From Ignelater luminosus (taxonomy: Eukaryota; Arthropoda; Insecta; Coleoptera; Elateridae), in the NCBI GenBank assembly GCA_011009095.1, contig VTPC01000939.1, forward strand, positions 11,271-75,270: a stretch of 64,000 nucleotides of DNA, given 5' to 3'. A program made the position numbers and the translations under genes. Numbering within the stretch: the first letter of the stretch is position 1; the number at the start of each line of letters is the position of its first letter. The notes below the pieces were generated by a model. That model had not been told where the DNA came from and ran no database searches. It saw only the letters and a program-made list of their open reading frames with translations. Of this stretch, positions 1 through 11,924 are shown piece by piece.

Positions 1-715
1 GCTATTATGTCTTGACATCTCAACAAAACTGCAAGTTTCAAGAAAGAAATGAAGAACTGTCTGATGCTATGGCCCTCTGGGACAGTATAGTCCACCTCAC
101 CCGTCACTTGGTTCGAGCACTCGCCCAATTAAAGTTAAATTTCAATAAAACTATTTTGTTGCGATATCGCGACATAAGCTTAAGTCGTAAATTACAAGAA
201 AGAGATGAACAAGTGTCTGATGATATGCCCCTCTGGACTATAGTCGCGTCCCATTTGACACCTGGCTCGACCACTCGCCCATGTTAAGTTAAATCCTAAT
301 AAAACCAGGCTGTAATGTTTGGAGATCTCGACAGAAAACCACTAGACACAGATTTAAAAAAATTGATGAAAAGGTGTGTTATAATTGGCCTTCTGGGACG
401 CTATCGTCGCGTCCCATCCGTCATCTGATTCGAGTACTTGCTCAGTTAAAGTTAAATCCCAATAAAACCAGGTTATCCTGTTTCGACATCGCGAACAAAA
501 CCGTAAGTCGCAGATTTCAAGAAAAAAATGAACAAGTGTTTAATGATATGGCCCTCTGAGACGCTATAGTTGCTTTCCATCCGCCACCACGCTCGAATAC
601 TCGTTCAATTAAAGTTAAATCCGAATGAAGCCAGGTTGTAATGTTTGGACATCTCGTCTTAACCACAAGTCACAAATTTCAAGAAAGAGATGAACAAGTG
701 TCCTCACGGAACGTC
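1..715. repeat. Diverged ~160-bp tandem satellite, about 4.5 copies
   Basis: Successive blocks share the same order of words: TTTCAAGAAAGA, GAACAAGTGTCTGATGATATG, CCCTCTGG, CGAGTACT-CGCC, then AAAGTTAAAT and AATAAAACCAGG. The AAAGTTAAAT word recurs near 131, 285, 448 and 611, giving a period of 154-163 bp. The array runs off the left edge and stops about 715. Copies differ by many substitutions and small indels, so the array is old. Short reading frames inside it are by-products of the repeat and resemble no protein I know. Confidence 0.85.
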
Positions 716-1024
716 GCGCTTTTAATTCATTCAACTTTACCTGCCCAATTATCGACTGTTGACATTCATGTTTCTGTATCCTCAAACCACACTAACTTTA
801 GGGTTTTCAACAAGGACAGAAGGTGATGCTCCGGTTGGATTTTTTCTATCCCACGGGAAAAGTGTATGATTTGACCAAGATGCCCGTGTCGAATTCCTCC
901 AGTACCGATCTCAACCGAAAAGTTTCATTTTATGTACTGAGCACTGCCGCCAGAATTCGGCCAAAAATTGTTAAACGTTAGCTTAGATTTCCTACTACCG
1001 TATACCTAGGAAACCGTCAGGACT
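716..1024. other. No recognised feature
   Basis: Stretch between the satellite and the LINE fragment. I see no coding signal, repeat partner or RNA structure. Confidence 0.4.
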
Positions 1025-1720
1025 AGTTTCTGTTATTTTTTTTCCTTCTGCTTCGGGTCCACCGCAGAGGAAAAAAATCGTTTTCCATCATCATTATCTA
1101 TCGCATTTGGTGGGCCCGTTTTGCTGATCTAGTTTTTCCAATTCTTTCTATTCTGTGTTATGTGTCGGACTTCTTTCTTGCTTTGCCTTGTGCAATCTTG
1201 AAATCTACCGCTTGTCTGGTTAGGTTTTCTTTGGGTTTTCTGAAGGTGTGTCCTGTTCATTTCTATTTTTTTTTCTTGATAGTGATTTCCACTCTTTCCT
1301 AGTTTGTAATTTCCCAGAATCTTTGATTTGAGATTTACTTCTGGTCAGAAAATTTGGAGTAGATATCTAAGACTGGTATTGATGATTGTTTTTTTTTATG
1401 TTTATGATGTAGTCCACGTTTCTGCACCATTTTAACATTTGTTTGGAATTTTTATTGTTGCAGCCCTACTTTCTTTGCTTCTCTTGTTAACTTCTCTGTC
1501 TTTTGTAGGGTGTTTTCAGGCTCGTACCATCTGCAAATTTGAGATCTTCTAGTATTCGGAAAGTTGCCACTCTATACCCGTTCTGTTTTCTGTGGTGTTT
1601 GACATGATCCAGTTCATAATAATTAGGGATGAGGTTAGCGAGAGTATACAGTCCTGTCTAATTCCGTTTCTGATAGTTCTCCTGGATGTTTAAGTTTTAC
1701 TGTAGATTTTCCATATTCTG
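1025..1720 (-). mobile_element. LINE fragment: end of reverse transcriptase and 3' tail, decayed
   Basis: Read on the minus strand, 1500-1700 resembles the RT palm of endonuclease-type LINEs: a stretch like RQDCILS, then a long insert containing NWIMSNTTENRTGI, then LEDLKFADG, where active elements have LEDLDFADD. Further on, about 1160-1270, is the C-terminal block that usually reads H-x-x-R-M-N...GRP-K-TW; here NEQDTPSENPKKT is visible. This RT style is common in RTE-like and related invertebrate LINEs; I do not assign a clade. Only the 3' third remains, and frames shift several times. The repeat at 1719-1885 abuts it on the upstream side. Confidence 0.6.
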
Positions 1721-1885
1721 GTAAAAACGCTGGGAATGTACTCTAAACACTCGTGGACACTAAATAATCAACAGATTATTAGTTTGAAATTACGAAAATC
1801 TTTTAGATAATCCTGCTGCTGCGCTGACCGTACAAAAATTACGTCTGGAATTCGCAAAACTGACCAATAAAATGAAATATTTGTA
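1719..1885. repeat. Dispersed repeat alpha, copy 1
   Basis: Carries two linked words found in at least five other places here: AAAACGCTGG...ACTCTAAACACTCG...CACTAAATAATCAACAG and GATAATCC...GCTGA-TGTACAAAAA...GGAATT. Sister copies lie near 6400-6660, 11925-12165, 53300-53600, 59830-60060 and 60045-60250. No terminal inverted repeat or coding capacity was found, so the class is unknown. Confidence 0.65.
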
Positions 1886-4800
1886 TCGTTGACTAAATTC
1901 TAGTTTTAATACAAACTTTTCATTTGTATTTGTAAAACTTTACTCTTATTGATTTCGCCGTTCTCTTGTAAAATGCATAAAATATGCCCTTGTGAAATAC
2001 CTTTCAGTAGGATAAATGTGTTCTTTATCGATTACTGTTTGAAAAATTAATGATTGATTCTGCCTGTTAGAAATTTCAATGCTAGGTTATTTGACAACCT
2101 TTCTTTTTTATATGTATCTCCAAACTGAACTCATTAAAGATATTCTTCCAATTTTTTACTTCGATTTTCCTCCTTTTAAAGCAATTTCCGTTGAAATTGT
2201 TCATGCAACGATGTAAGAGCATTTTAAAAACGTACATACTCGTACACCATCTGCCCTAGTTAGAAATTACATTAAAAATGCATAGAAAATGAGGTCCATT
2301 TTTTAACATTACAGATCCATTTATAATATCCAAGTGGTTATTAAATTTAACCCAAATATAGTTTTACAACGTCGGGGCAGGCACGGTATACGAAATAAAG
2401 TAGTAACATGTGTAATATATGGGTACAGCTGAACGGTAGTAGTAGAAAGAGTACCCTTCTAACCGGCAGTGCCCGAGCTGTCGGCACTTGCAGGGGGATG
2501 ATGAACGACGGCCCGGCCCTTCCGTCCGTCCAGTTCACCAAACTTCGCTTAAATTACGGCCTATACTGTATGGATGTCAGGGAACTACACTGATTAAACA
2601 AAACTCCTCTTGCTACTTCGTGGAAGCGCCGAACTCGTATCGCATTAGATTTTCATCAATTCTTGCGAAAACATAGAAAAACGGATGCATAATTTATGTA
2701 GGATACTAAGGGATTTGTAATTCCATAGGTATGTGCACAAGGTAATTCCGTCAAGGTCGGATTAAATTTTAGCTTGGAAACTTTATTTCCGTAAGCTATT
2801 GGTTTAACCGCATAGTGCATATTGAATATTAATATGATAAGCTCATGGTCTTAGAAACTGTAATTATTTACTTATGTTAGTTTGTTTTAATATTCATGTA
2901 GTGGTTTTTAGAATGTGAATACTTGTTCACCTAAGAAGCTGTATAGTTAATAATTATTGTATTGCAATCTTCCATTTCATTCCTTTTTTTTTAGTTTATT
3001 AAGTCTTTAACGTTAATTAAATCATCTCATCCTAAATTGTTAGCTAGTTCTTCTTGTTAATTGTTCTTGACAAGTTTTCTGATTTTCTTACAAAAAAAAT
3101 ATGAAAACTTTTGCTTTAGGAAATGTAACTTTAGCAAAGTTATCAGCAATAAATGACAAATACGTGAAGACAATTTGACATATACGTACATCAGTCACTG
3201 CCGACTAGTTTTAAACAGTAATTGATGAATGAGCCATATCATATTGATTCTTGTAGATTTCTTGCTTTATTTTAATTATCTGTTGTGTAATTGTGTTTTA
3301 GTCTGGGCGTTTTATTTTTTTTGACATATTTCAGATACAATAATATGTTGTCTGTATTCAGAATGTCAGATAAAGACAAGAAGACTTAAACTTTGTTCTT
3401 GTTGCTAATCACAGTCCAAATATGACAATTGCCTTAGAAAATCTCAGTATACAAACGCCAATAGGACATTCTCGTTGTTGTTCAATTTTTAAATCCTTCA
3501 GAGGTGTTTTATGATTACTTTGATTCAAACAGGATTCTTTCAAGGTTTCAGTATCTCCAAGGATTTATGACAATCAAGTAGTACGGATAAACTAAGCGTC
3601 TTAAAATTCTAAGAGATAAATAACCTCGAATCCTAAAATAAGTTAAATCGGAAACGTTTTTGGTTAATACTAAGGAATAATGCAATCAAATTCTAAGCGA
3701 AAATCCTAAAATCTCACACAAAACAAATTGGCAATAAAACACAATCACTCATCCTGAGACTCTCTGATTGAATGAAAAATGAATATCAAAACGCATCACG
3801 TGATAGATGATGCGGCTGAACTTACGCGGGAATTCAAACGCGCAGGATCGACTTAAACTGCAAAGTGGATTCAAAAATATAAACATGGATTTTCGATCCT
3901 GTTTTTAAATTTCTAAATTCAATTTGGGATTTCTAGATAATTATTTGACGAAAATAAAATTTTTACAGAGAAGAACAAGAGATATCTGAGCAAGAAATTA
4001 AAAATGTAGCGATTTCAAGATGAATTAACATCTAGAGGGAGTTATCACAGTTCTCCATTGTTTTAAAAAGGACGATTTAAATATAAAAAGCCTGAAGATT
4101 AACAATTTTAAACTGCATCTGTATGTTGACGTACTAAAGAGTGAATTGAAATAATATGTTAAGTCTGAATGCAGAGGAATCAGAGAAACTTGTTCAAATT
4201 TTGCCTGGTAATTTTATGTACTTGTTCTACATACTTGTATATGATGGAAGAAGGTCTGTGAAATCATCGACTTTTGGTTATTTTATATTTTGGGAAATCT
4301 TCAAGGCGGGATACAAAATCGAGCCGAATTTCTTTTGTCAACTACTAGATAACAAAGAATCCTCTTTCTAAGTTGCTAAACTTTTTAACCATCAAATATC
4401 AAATGTTGTCTATCGAGCAATAAAATAAATTATAAAATATCTTTGGCCCTTTAAAGACATAGCTCGGCCAAGACGCTCCAGAAGTGCAAAGGTTGAAGCC
4501 TGATTGATGTCACAAAAGCACACGGGCGAAGAGATATCTTCTTACTTTCGCTTTGCAGGCGATCTAATGGACGAAAAAAGAGTGGTAAATCGTAGATTAC
4601 AATAAGATTTATGCCCACTCGGCTCATTACGGGGCTGCAAACAGCGCAACAACTTTTCTCTGTCATGGTTTGCCGAGGCGCTTCCCCTTCTTCTGTGAGC
4701 CTTTTCATTGTTCAGGATTCGTTCTCAGTCCCTATCTACAAAGCTAAGACAAGTCACAAATGGCTGCAAAGAAATATTTAAGCTTTTCTTCAGTATTTTC

Positions 4801-5334
4801 TAGGAGACTAGACATCAATCCCTGATGATAACACACTCGTTTCAAGACGCGTTGAGAAAATAGACGACCATTTTCAATAATGTCATTGTAAATAAAAAAA
4901 AAGTTTTGCAAGTACTAAGAGGGGCAAAAGAGCTGTAGAAATCTTGTGGTCTAACGTATAGTCACAACAAAATCTTGTTCAGCATATTGTAGAAAAAAAA
5001 TTTTAAATTTCCAGAACTTCATTTTTGACATGTTAAGTTGCAAGCTCCTTTTACACGCAATTATTTGAGCACGGCTTTGGACCACTGAATTGTTCGAAAT
5101 TATTTAGTTGTTTGCCTTCAAGGAACATTTCAAGATCATATCATTGCACTAGACGCTGGCGTCCATGGTGCGAACTTGTCACGCTATTATAGTCCTGTGA
5201 TTCTTTCTTCTCTGGTTTTATACCTAAAAAACAGAAATTACATACAAAAATGCCATATCTATAGAGATTCATGACATTGAAGATGGAGTCCTTTAGTGTG
5301 TTATCGATGAGCTTCATTCTAGGTTATCGGTATA
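1886..5334. other. AT-rich DNA without a supported gene
   Basis: No transposon core domain, RNA gene or splice-supported exon recognised. Two less AT-rich patches stand out. The first, 2370-2600, is CpG-containing with short frames on both strands (64 aa minus, 62 aa plus), none resembling a known family. The second is 4450-4710, with an 85-aa minus frame, also unrecognised. Either could be a host exon or untranslated region, but nothing in the sequence decides it. Confidence 0.4.
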
Positions 5335-6016
5335 CAGTGTGTCCCAATTTCGATGCTCACTATTTGGATCTCGGAAATTGTCAGAGACACAAAGTCGGTT
5401 AAAATAGAAAAGTTTTGGCTGTTTTGGAGATCAGTTTACTTATGCTTTTGTTGTTTCAAAAACGTTCACGGCTTACTAGATATTTGCTAAAAACGAAATA
5501 TCTCAGGAACGAGCAAAGATAGAAAAGAACAGCAAAGAGGGTGTTTTAGAGAATTTACTCCGAAACACAAAAAATTATTTTCGCAATTGTCTTGTTTTAT
5601 TTCGGCGGTGAAACGTAAATCCAATTTTCTTCTAATGGAACGCCTACTTGATTTCCATATTACTGACCTGTTATGAAGTGAAAATCATTTTTCATCCTAA
5701 TGTGCCATCTAACACACAAATTCGTGAAGTTTTATCAAAAAAATTCATTTGTTATGCAAAAATTGCTAAAACAAAGTAAATACGCTTTTATGGGGCATTA
5801 GCTGCTTATTTGATGCTATCTGTGAATACTCAGTAAAGTATCTTGGCACACTAAGTGGGAAATGCTTTTTATTTAAAAAAAAATAAGATAATTTCGGTTT
5901 TAGCAAATATCTAGTAAGCCACGAACTTTTTTGAAAAAACAAAAGCATAAGTAAACTGATCTCCAAAATAGCCAAATCTTTTCTAATTTAACCGACTTAC
6001 AAATTGGGACACTTTG
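5335..6016. mobile_element. Long-TIR miniature DNA element (MITE), TA-flanked, copy 1
   Basis: Begins CAGTGTGTCCCAATTTCGAT after TA (5333-5334) and ends AAATTGGGACACTTTG before TA (6017-6018). The left ~170 bp recurs inverted at the right end: CAAAAGCATAAGTAAACTGA, CTAGTAAGCC and TAGCAAATATC are all mirrored. About 40-50 bp of the right repeat is missing next to the tip. No transposase frame is present. The TA duplication and CAGTGTGTCC tip fit a non-autonomous Tc1/mariner-like (IS630) element. A sister copy lies at 60838-61747 with its unique core in the opposite orientation. Confidence 0.88.
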
Positions 6017-6284
6017 TATAAAAGATGTTTCAGTTTCTCTTCGGTTCCCAATATATTTGTGATAGAAATCATAGTAGGGCTAGGTAATTATTCTTCACCT
6101 AGAAACAGTTTTGGGTACACCAAATAGGCATCATATTAAAGCGTTAACCTTCAGAAATATTGTTGTATTATTTTATTTATTTCTGCAGTAATAATTCATC
6201 GAGACATGGTGATTAAATGTTGTAGAAGTTTTGATATGTTTCACACAAATCAGGCAGTTACTTGGCACAACTGGGGATCTGAAA

Positions 6285-6660
6285 TCAGGGCCGGCGTTAG
6301 AGTTAGACGTTAATGTCAGTTTTACTTATCTTATTTGAACTGTTCAGCCCTTAGTCATGTATGGAAAATTGCCTCACTTGTAGACCCTCCTCGTCACAAG
6401 GATAATTGTACAGGAATTACGTCTAGAATTTTCAAGACTTTAGTTGCGAATCGAATTTAGGAACTTACAGAAGTGGATTTTCATAATGCTATAAGTGTCT
6501 GGAAGTCCAGCAGGGAACTCAAAGAAAAAACGTTGGAAATCTACTTTAAATACTCGAAGACACTAAAAAAATCAACAGGTTATCAAAATCGAAATTACTA
6601 TTTAAGGATCTAATGTAAAATCTGTGGAGAATTCGTGACACTCCTTTGATCGTGCAAAAT
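6285..6660. repeat. Dispersed repeat alpha, copy 2
   Basis: Includes CAGGGCCGGCGTTAGAG (compare CAGGGCCAACGCTAGAG near 53564), GCGAATCGAATTTAGG, and the AACGTTGGAAATCTACTTTAAA...CACTAAAAAAATCAACAGG word. Termini not resolved. Confidence 0.6.
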
Positions 6661-6905
6661 GTAGATCTACAATCTTCCAAAACTTTACAATAAGACTTTT
6701 TTGTCTTGGCCCAACTAAACTCAGCAGTGCCCTTGAGCGTAGGTAAGGAGGTTATATGCGCAATAGAAGAACGCAGTTATACTTAGCAAAATTTATTGAA
6801 ATTCAAGATCGAGAATGATACAAAACGTATATACATTTAATTAAAATGCAAGAAAATTACAAACAATAAATTTACCTCGCAATTAAATCACAGATTTGTG
6901 TCTAT
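6600..6905. repeat. Direct repeat beta, copy 1 (~300 bp)
   Basis: Shares long stretches with 7685-7990: AATCTGTGGAGAATT, AATGTAGATCTACAATCTTC, CTTGGCCCAACTAAACTC, AAGGAGGTTATATGC, and CACAGATTTGTG at the right end. The order is the same and identity is high. The two copies lie about 1.1 kb apart and flank the SINE-containing segment. Confidence 0.8.
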
Positions 6906-6929
6906 GCGTATTCCCATTAGGGCCATCTT

Positions 6930-7395
6930 CCCGAAAAACTTCTAAAGAGTTACTAATATGTCCTGTTCTTCTGATTCGATTACAGGGGATCCTTGACTAC
7001 AAACGCACTTGGTTACAAAACCTTCCGGAAATTTCAAAGAGTTCAAGCCTGCTGGTCGCGAAATAAAACAATTATGGTCGAATTGAGTAAGGAAATCTTT
7101 GTTTTGTTGTGATGTGTAGTTGAGACTTCAGGTCGAGATCCTCTTGGATTTCTTAGTTCAGTTACTAACTAGTGCTAATTTCCATTCTTATTAAGCAAAC
7201 AGTGCCGATTGGAATCTCCAATGTGCTACTCGTCAAAGCTATATGAGACTCGACTTCTTCTAGAAAGATAGCATCCAGTTTCAGATGTTTCTAAACCTTT
7301 TCGCATGAAAAGACTTAGGATCGAACCCACAACTTTTGGATTGATAGTCGGATGCTTATCCGAGTCGTCAAGGCGCTAAAAAAAGAAAAAAGTCT
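6930..7395 (-). repeat. tRNA-derived SINE, copy A
   Basis: On the minus strand the right end reads like a tRNA: a pol III A box-like stretch (plus CCGAGTCGTCAA, 7360-7371), then AAGCATCCGAC, and a clear B box GGTTCGATCC (plus GGATCGAACC, 7318-7327). The tRNA-unrelated body runs leftward for ~350 bp and is shared with copy B (20060-20510), including GCTTGAACTCTTTGAA and TATTTCGCG. The anticodon stem is not fully paired, so this is a SINE head rather than a tRNA gene. Weaker similarity between the two loci continues past the head (to about 7660 and 20740), so the unit may be larger than a plain SINE. Confidence 0.75.
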
Positions 7396-7684
7396 TTGGT
7401 TTTTATTTAGAAAAGGTTACCATTTTATTTTATAACTGTGCCATTAAAAATTCCACAATCTCTTATCAGTTTTGCTTTATTTCCTTGTGGACTTCAGATT
7501 TTTTCATGTTTCCAGCTTGTTATGGTTATTTGGGATCTTGCAAGGCTTACAGTTCATGAATGGTTCAGGTCTCTGCAAACATCTAAATTTTATAGCTTCT
7601 TGGTTCATTCAATCCTTCTAATATCTTGACTTCTTTAGGGACTTACTGATTTCGCGCCCTTGTCAACCTTTGAAGTCTTGTAGG

Positions 7685-7990
7685 CCTATTCCTTAATGAT
7701 CTGTGGAGAATTTGTGGTATGATCGTAGAAAATGTAGATCTACAATCTTCCACAACTATACAAAGAGAGTTTTTTTGTCTTGGCCCAACTAAACTCAACA
7801 GTGACCTTGAGCGTAGATAAGGAGGTTATATGCACAATAAAAGAACACAGTTATACTTAACAAAATTTTTTTTAAATCGAAAAGTATATTGAAGTTCGAA
7901 AATGATACAAAACATAAATAATTTAAAGAGAAAATCAAGAAAATTACAAACAGTAAACTTACTCTTGCAGAAAATCACAGATTTGTGTTT
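7685..7990. repeat. Direct repeat beta, copy 2 (~300 bp)
   Basis: Same orientation and word order as 6600-6905. Main differences are small indels and an AT-rich expansion near 7866. Confidence 0.8.
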
Positions 7991-8221
7991 CTTAGAAGAT
8001 GAACGTAAGAATCATCCATGAATAAAACAAATTTCTAGTTTTAGTAATTTTTTTCCCTTATTTTAGTGATTATTTCAAACAGAATTGGCTCAAGATTTAG
8101 TACAATTTAATAAGAAAGCTTTGTTTAAAGGGTAATAACTGTTAAAGGAATCTCGTAGGCGACCTTGGAAGGGACTTAAACCATTGGTAGGATAGGCGAC
8201 AAAAGGAAACCTTGAGCTGGC

Positions 8222-8830
8222 TTAGAAAGAGATGTTTTTTGAAAAGAAAAACATTTGAGGTTTCACAAAAGAAAAACTCTTATTTTTTTCCTGTTCCTTA
8301 AAGCCCTTACCGGCGTCGGAGTAGGATTCTGGTTCCCCTTTAATCCATTTTTTCCACGTTTTCCTGTTTCTTATCATAAGTTTTAGTTGATCTGCAGTCT
8401 TCCCTTTTTCTCTTCCGTATTCTTCTATTTGATCTAACCATTTTCTTCTAGGTCTTCCTCTTTCCGTTCTCTTTGGTACTCTCATTTCCATCACCTTTTT
8501 CGTCAATCTGCCTTGATTCATTCTCACCATATTTCCATACCAGCTCAATTGTTTCTTCCTGATTTTTTCCTCTCTTGGTTCTTGGTTTAAAATTCTTCTT
8601 ATTTCCTAGTTTCTAACTCTGTCCTATTTGTTTTTCCTTACTATTGTCTTAAGATGTTTCATTTCTGTATCATTTATCTTTGTCATCTGTTTTTTGTTTA
8701 CTGTCCAGTTTTCACTGGCATAGATTATTGAGGGAATTGTGACTGCGTTATGGACTTCCATCTTCACTTCCATTCCTATTTCTTTATGTCCAAGATTGTC
8801 TTGTTTAGTGGGTAGTATATTTTTGTTCAC
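8222..8830 (-). pseudogene. LINE C-terminal region after RT, broken
   Basis: IPSIIYASENWTVNKKQ and EMKHLKTIVRK (8624-8830) match the PTLLYGSExWxLTKK...EMKFLR block that follows RT in this LINE group. WYGNMVRMNQGRLTKKVMEM and RGRPRRKWLDQI (8222-8548) are the terminal W-x-GH-x-xRM...GRPRxxW block. This tail is typical and helps identify the element. Confidence 0.82.
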
Positions 8831-8846
8831 TAATTTCCTTGATTCG

Positions 8847-9680
8847 TTATTTCTGCGTCCAATTTTCGTATGTCCTTATTTTTTCTAACACTCTTCCCTT
8901 ACAATCTGTTCGGTTTTCGTGTAGGTCCGTTGTTTCTTTTTTGTTGATGATCATCACTTTTGTTTTTTCTGTGTTTATTTCTATTTTCATGTTTTCTATC
9001 TCTTCTGTCCATAGGTTTATGGGTTTTTGCATCTTTGTTTTGGTGTCACTGGTTCCATATTTCTGTATCCAATAATGGTATTTAGTTTGTTTCCCTGCTG
9101 TCTTATTCTCTTAATTATTTTGTTCATGATATTTACGAATAATAATGAGCTCAGCAATCGCCCTGTTTTAAGCCTCTTTTCATTTCATATCCTTCTAATG
9201 TCATCGCTGTTATTTGTACCTTTAACCCCATCTTCTTATATGTGGATTATATTACTTCAGTTAGCCTTCTTGATACTTGTAAATCTTCCAGACTTTTCCA
9301 TACTTCACTCTTATTCACTGTATCGACAGCCGCTGTAAGGTCAATAAACGTTAGAAATAGGTCTTCTCTGTCTTCTATCTTTTGTTCTATTATTCGTCTT
9401 ATTATGTATATGTTATCGTTAGTTTGTCTCTCCGGTCTAAATGCCGTTTGCACATCTTCGAGTTTTTCCTCCACCTGCTGTCTTAATTGTGTACTGTTGG
9501 AAGTCGAATTGTGCTAGGCAGATTGCTCTGTAGTTTTGACATTGTGTTTGCTCTTGTTTTTTATGTATGGGGACTATTACGTTTTCTTCCCATTCTTTCG
9601 GGATCTTTTGTGTTTTCCAAGCTTTTTTTAGTATGATTCCCAACCATTCCATTCCCTTCCCTCCCATCCTTTTGATCATC
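8847..9680 (-). pseudogene. LINE reverse transcriptase domain, broken
   Basis: KIPKEWEENVIVPIHKK followed by QNYRAICL (9437-9679) is the conserved lead-in to the RT fingers. FRPERQTNDNIYIIRRIIEQ and FIDLTAAVDTVNK (9247-9474) correspond to GFRxGRSTxDxIFxLRQI and FIDLxKAFDxV, with the first catalytic Asp kept in FID. IEINTEKTKVMIINKK (8847-9032) lies just after the FADD position in this family. The FADD motif itself should fall near 9040-9200, but I could not read it confidently. Frames change between the pieces. Confidence 0.8.
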
Positions 9681-10238
9681 TCTGATGTTATATTATCTGC
9701 CCCTCCTGATTTGCCTAATTTAATCGTATATACTGCTTCCTTCAGTTTCTCTTCCTTTATATCCTTGTCTTCTTCTATTATTTCTTATTTTTTTCTTGTA
9801 TTTCTTTGAGAATTTCCGAATAGTATTCATTCCAGGTTTGTAGTATTTCCTCCTTTTCAGTTTTTAATCGGCTCTGGTTATCTTTTATTGCTCTAATTTC
9901 TTTTTTTTTGTTTTCTTTTAGTTGCTTTATTTTCGTCCAGAATCTTCTGTTGTCCACTTTATACCTCTCATTTATTTATTTTTCAGATATTCTCCAGCTC
10001 TCTCTGTTTACTTTCTTTACTGTTTGTTTCACTTCTCGTCTCTTAGTGTTGTATTTTTTTTGTATCTGTATGTGTCATTGTCTGAATAAATGTTTTCCAT
10101 ACCGTTTTATTCCGCTTAGAAGTTGTTTAATTTCACCATTGTGTTCTTTTAAATTGTTTTTTTGTATGTTCTTCCGCATATTTTTTCCGCTTTTTCCCAC
10201 AATGTTTACGTTAATTTTGTGCATCTCTCTTCCAAGGT

Positions 10239-11230
10239 CTATATTGTATTTTTTGTTTCTAATAATGGTAGTTTATTGTCTATTTCTTGTTGATATTTTA
10301 CCTTTATGTTTTCGTTCGTGAGTTTGTGTATTGCTATTTTGCTATAATGTTTTACGTTGATGTTTCTATTTATGTTTGTTTGGAATTTGGCTGTAACTAG
10401 TTTGTTGTCTGATCCTATTTTCGGTTCTTTTCTTGTTTCAATTTTTCTATTATTATTTGTGTAAGGTCTTATCAGCACCATATAGTGTGTCAAACTCCTG
10501 ATATTTCTTTCTGGCGTTATAAATGTGTATTTGTCTTCTAATATCTGTTTCCTTCTGTATTTCCTATTATCAGGTCGTTTCTCTGGCAAAATTTATTCAT
10601 TCTGACTCCGTTTCTGTTTATTGCCTCTTCTCCATGTCTACCCATGCATCCCATTCCCCTATTAATATCTCGACCTACTCTTGCATTCCATTGCATAATC
10701 AGTGTACTGCCCCTCTCGCTTCGTGCAGTACTTCTTGTAAGTTTAAGTAGAATTCTAGCATTGTTTCTTCTCATGTATCTTCTACCGGAGCATATATTTG
10801 TATTATGTTTATTTTTTCTTCTAGTTGTAGTGTTGTTATAATTATTCCTGAGTTGATTGCTTTGAATTGTATTACTTTATTGTGTATATCTTAGAATGAA
10901 AGCTATTCCCCCCTTTTCCCTATTATCTGTGTATACTCCTGAATAGTATAGAGTATGGTTTTAGTTAATTATATTTTTCCTTTCCCTTTGTTCTTCGTTT
11001 CGCTTAATCCCACTGTTTGTAATTTATTATCCTCCACTTTTTCTGTTATCTCTATTTCTTTCCCTGTCAGCGTTTTGATATTGCAAGTTCCTTTGTGATT
11101 TTTGATTTTGTGTTGTGTGATTTTCTGATTCATTATTTTTTGGTTCTGGTTTAGCGTGGTTTCCTTTCTCATTTCCTTTGTCGTTGCCTTTTTGTTTCTC
11201 GGAGTTGTAATTGCTTTTTTCTTTAGTAAG
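10239..11230 (-). pseudogene. LINE endonuclease domain (APE-type), broken
   Basis: N-terminal block NIKTLTGKEIEITEKVED and VGLSETKNKGKGKI (10969-11120) correspond to the usual WNVRTL...LGLSETK start of LINE endonucleases. WNARVGRD with RNGVRMNKFCQRNDLIIGNT (10538-10774) is the GDxNAR...NDL-x-xxNT segment. YTFITPERN and PKIGSDNKLVTAKF (10239-10589) match the C-terminal end, where IGSDHxLV carries the catalytic His; here N replaces H in SDN. The domain would nick target DNA to prime reverse transcription, but no continuous frame survives. Confidence 0.82.
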
Positions 11231-11924
11231 AAAAACTTAAAGCTAAAATTAATTAGCGGAGACGAAAATTCCTCACGGGTAGAAAATGGTGACATACGAT
11301 AACGAATCTAATAACGGAGACGTGTCCCTAACGTCACGAAAAACCATTAACTAGCGTAAAATAAAATGAACTAACAAATATTGACGCTTAACTGAGAATT
11401 TAAATAAAGAGAAATCCAAACGTGAACTTTTGAAGATGAAAAGTTGAAGAATAAAGGATCGATTTTAAAAAGGAGCTTAGGAAAATCACCATAAAAATTA
11501 ATTAATTTAACCTAATAAAATAGAAATATTTTTATAATTAAATATAAAGAAATTTCTAATCTCCTTCAAATAAAGTTGGCCTTTTGTTAAAGGGGAATAA
11601 AAGAGAAATATTTTAGATTGCATTTTTCAGAACTGCATTAATTCTCAATTAGGCTTGCTAGAAAGAAACGAGGGTGACCTACTTACAGCAAATGAGATTT
11701 TTTAAGAAACATTAAGAATAAAGTCGGAAAATTTATACTGGGTGTTCCGATTTAATACAGAGAATTAATCGACTCTTAACAAAAGATTAACGATGGATTA
11801 GTAAAACAATAAACTAGTTAATGACGAACGATCCTTGTATATACAGTTATATACAGGGCAAAAGGGTAACGGCCTGAAATAGAGAGAAGATGAAATTGAC
11901 GTAGATCTAGACTAGACACTCGTA
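11231..11924. other. AT-rich DNA; possible small-element ends
   Basis: CTGGGTGTTCCGATTTAATA near 11738 and TATACAGGGCAAAAGGGTAAC near 11851 look like tips of insect TA-duplicating miniature elements. They do not pair convincingly, so no element is called. Confidence 0.35.

Larger units (their letters stand above)
8222..11230 (-). mobile_element. EN-RT non-LTR retrotransposon (LINE), nearly full length, decayed
   Basis: About 3 kb on the minus strand holds, in order, an APE-type endonuclease (about 11230-10240), reverse transcriptase (about 9680-8850) and a C-terminal region (8830-8222). The arrangement is that of single-ORF RTE-like insect elements. The frame is broken into many pieces; the three parts are listed separately. 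The many plus-strand frames here rich in F, L, I and S are shadows of this A-rich coding strand. No clear target duplication or 3' simple-repeat tail was found. Confidence 0.88.

Noticed and set aside
1-715. CRISPR-like array
   Set aside because: Units are ~160 bp, diverged throughout, with no short constant repeat and variable spacer, and the DNA is animal nuclear.
2347-2676. Host exon in a CpG-containing patch with frames on both strands
   Set aside because: None of the three overlapping short frames resembles a known protein and no splice context favours one.
7310-7395. tRNA gene on the minus strand
   Set aside because: The B box is good, but the acceptor and anticodon stems do not pair and the block recurs with a shared 350-bp body, so it is a SINE head.
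9908-10321. 137-aa plus-strand frame rich in F, L and I, like a membrane protein
   Set aside because: It is the complement of an A-rich LINE coding strand. The minus strand here carries endonuclease motifs, so the hydrophobic frame is a shadow. The same applies to the plus frames at 54.3-57.5 and 62.8-63.1 kb.
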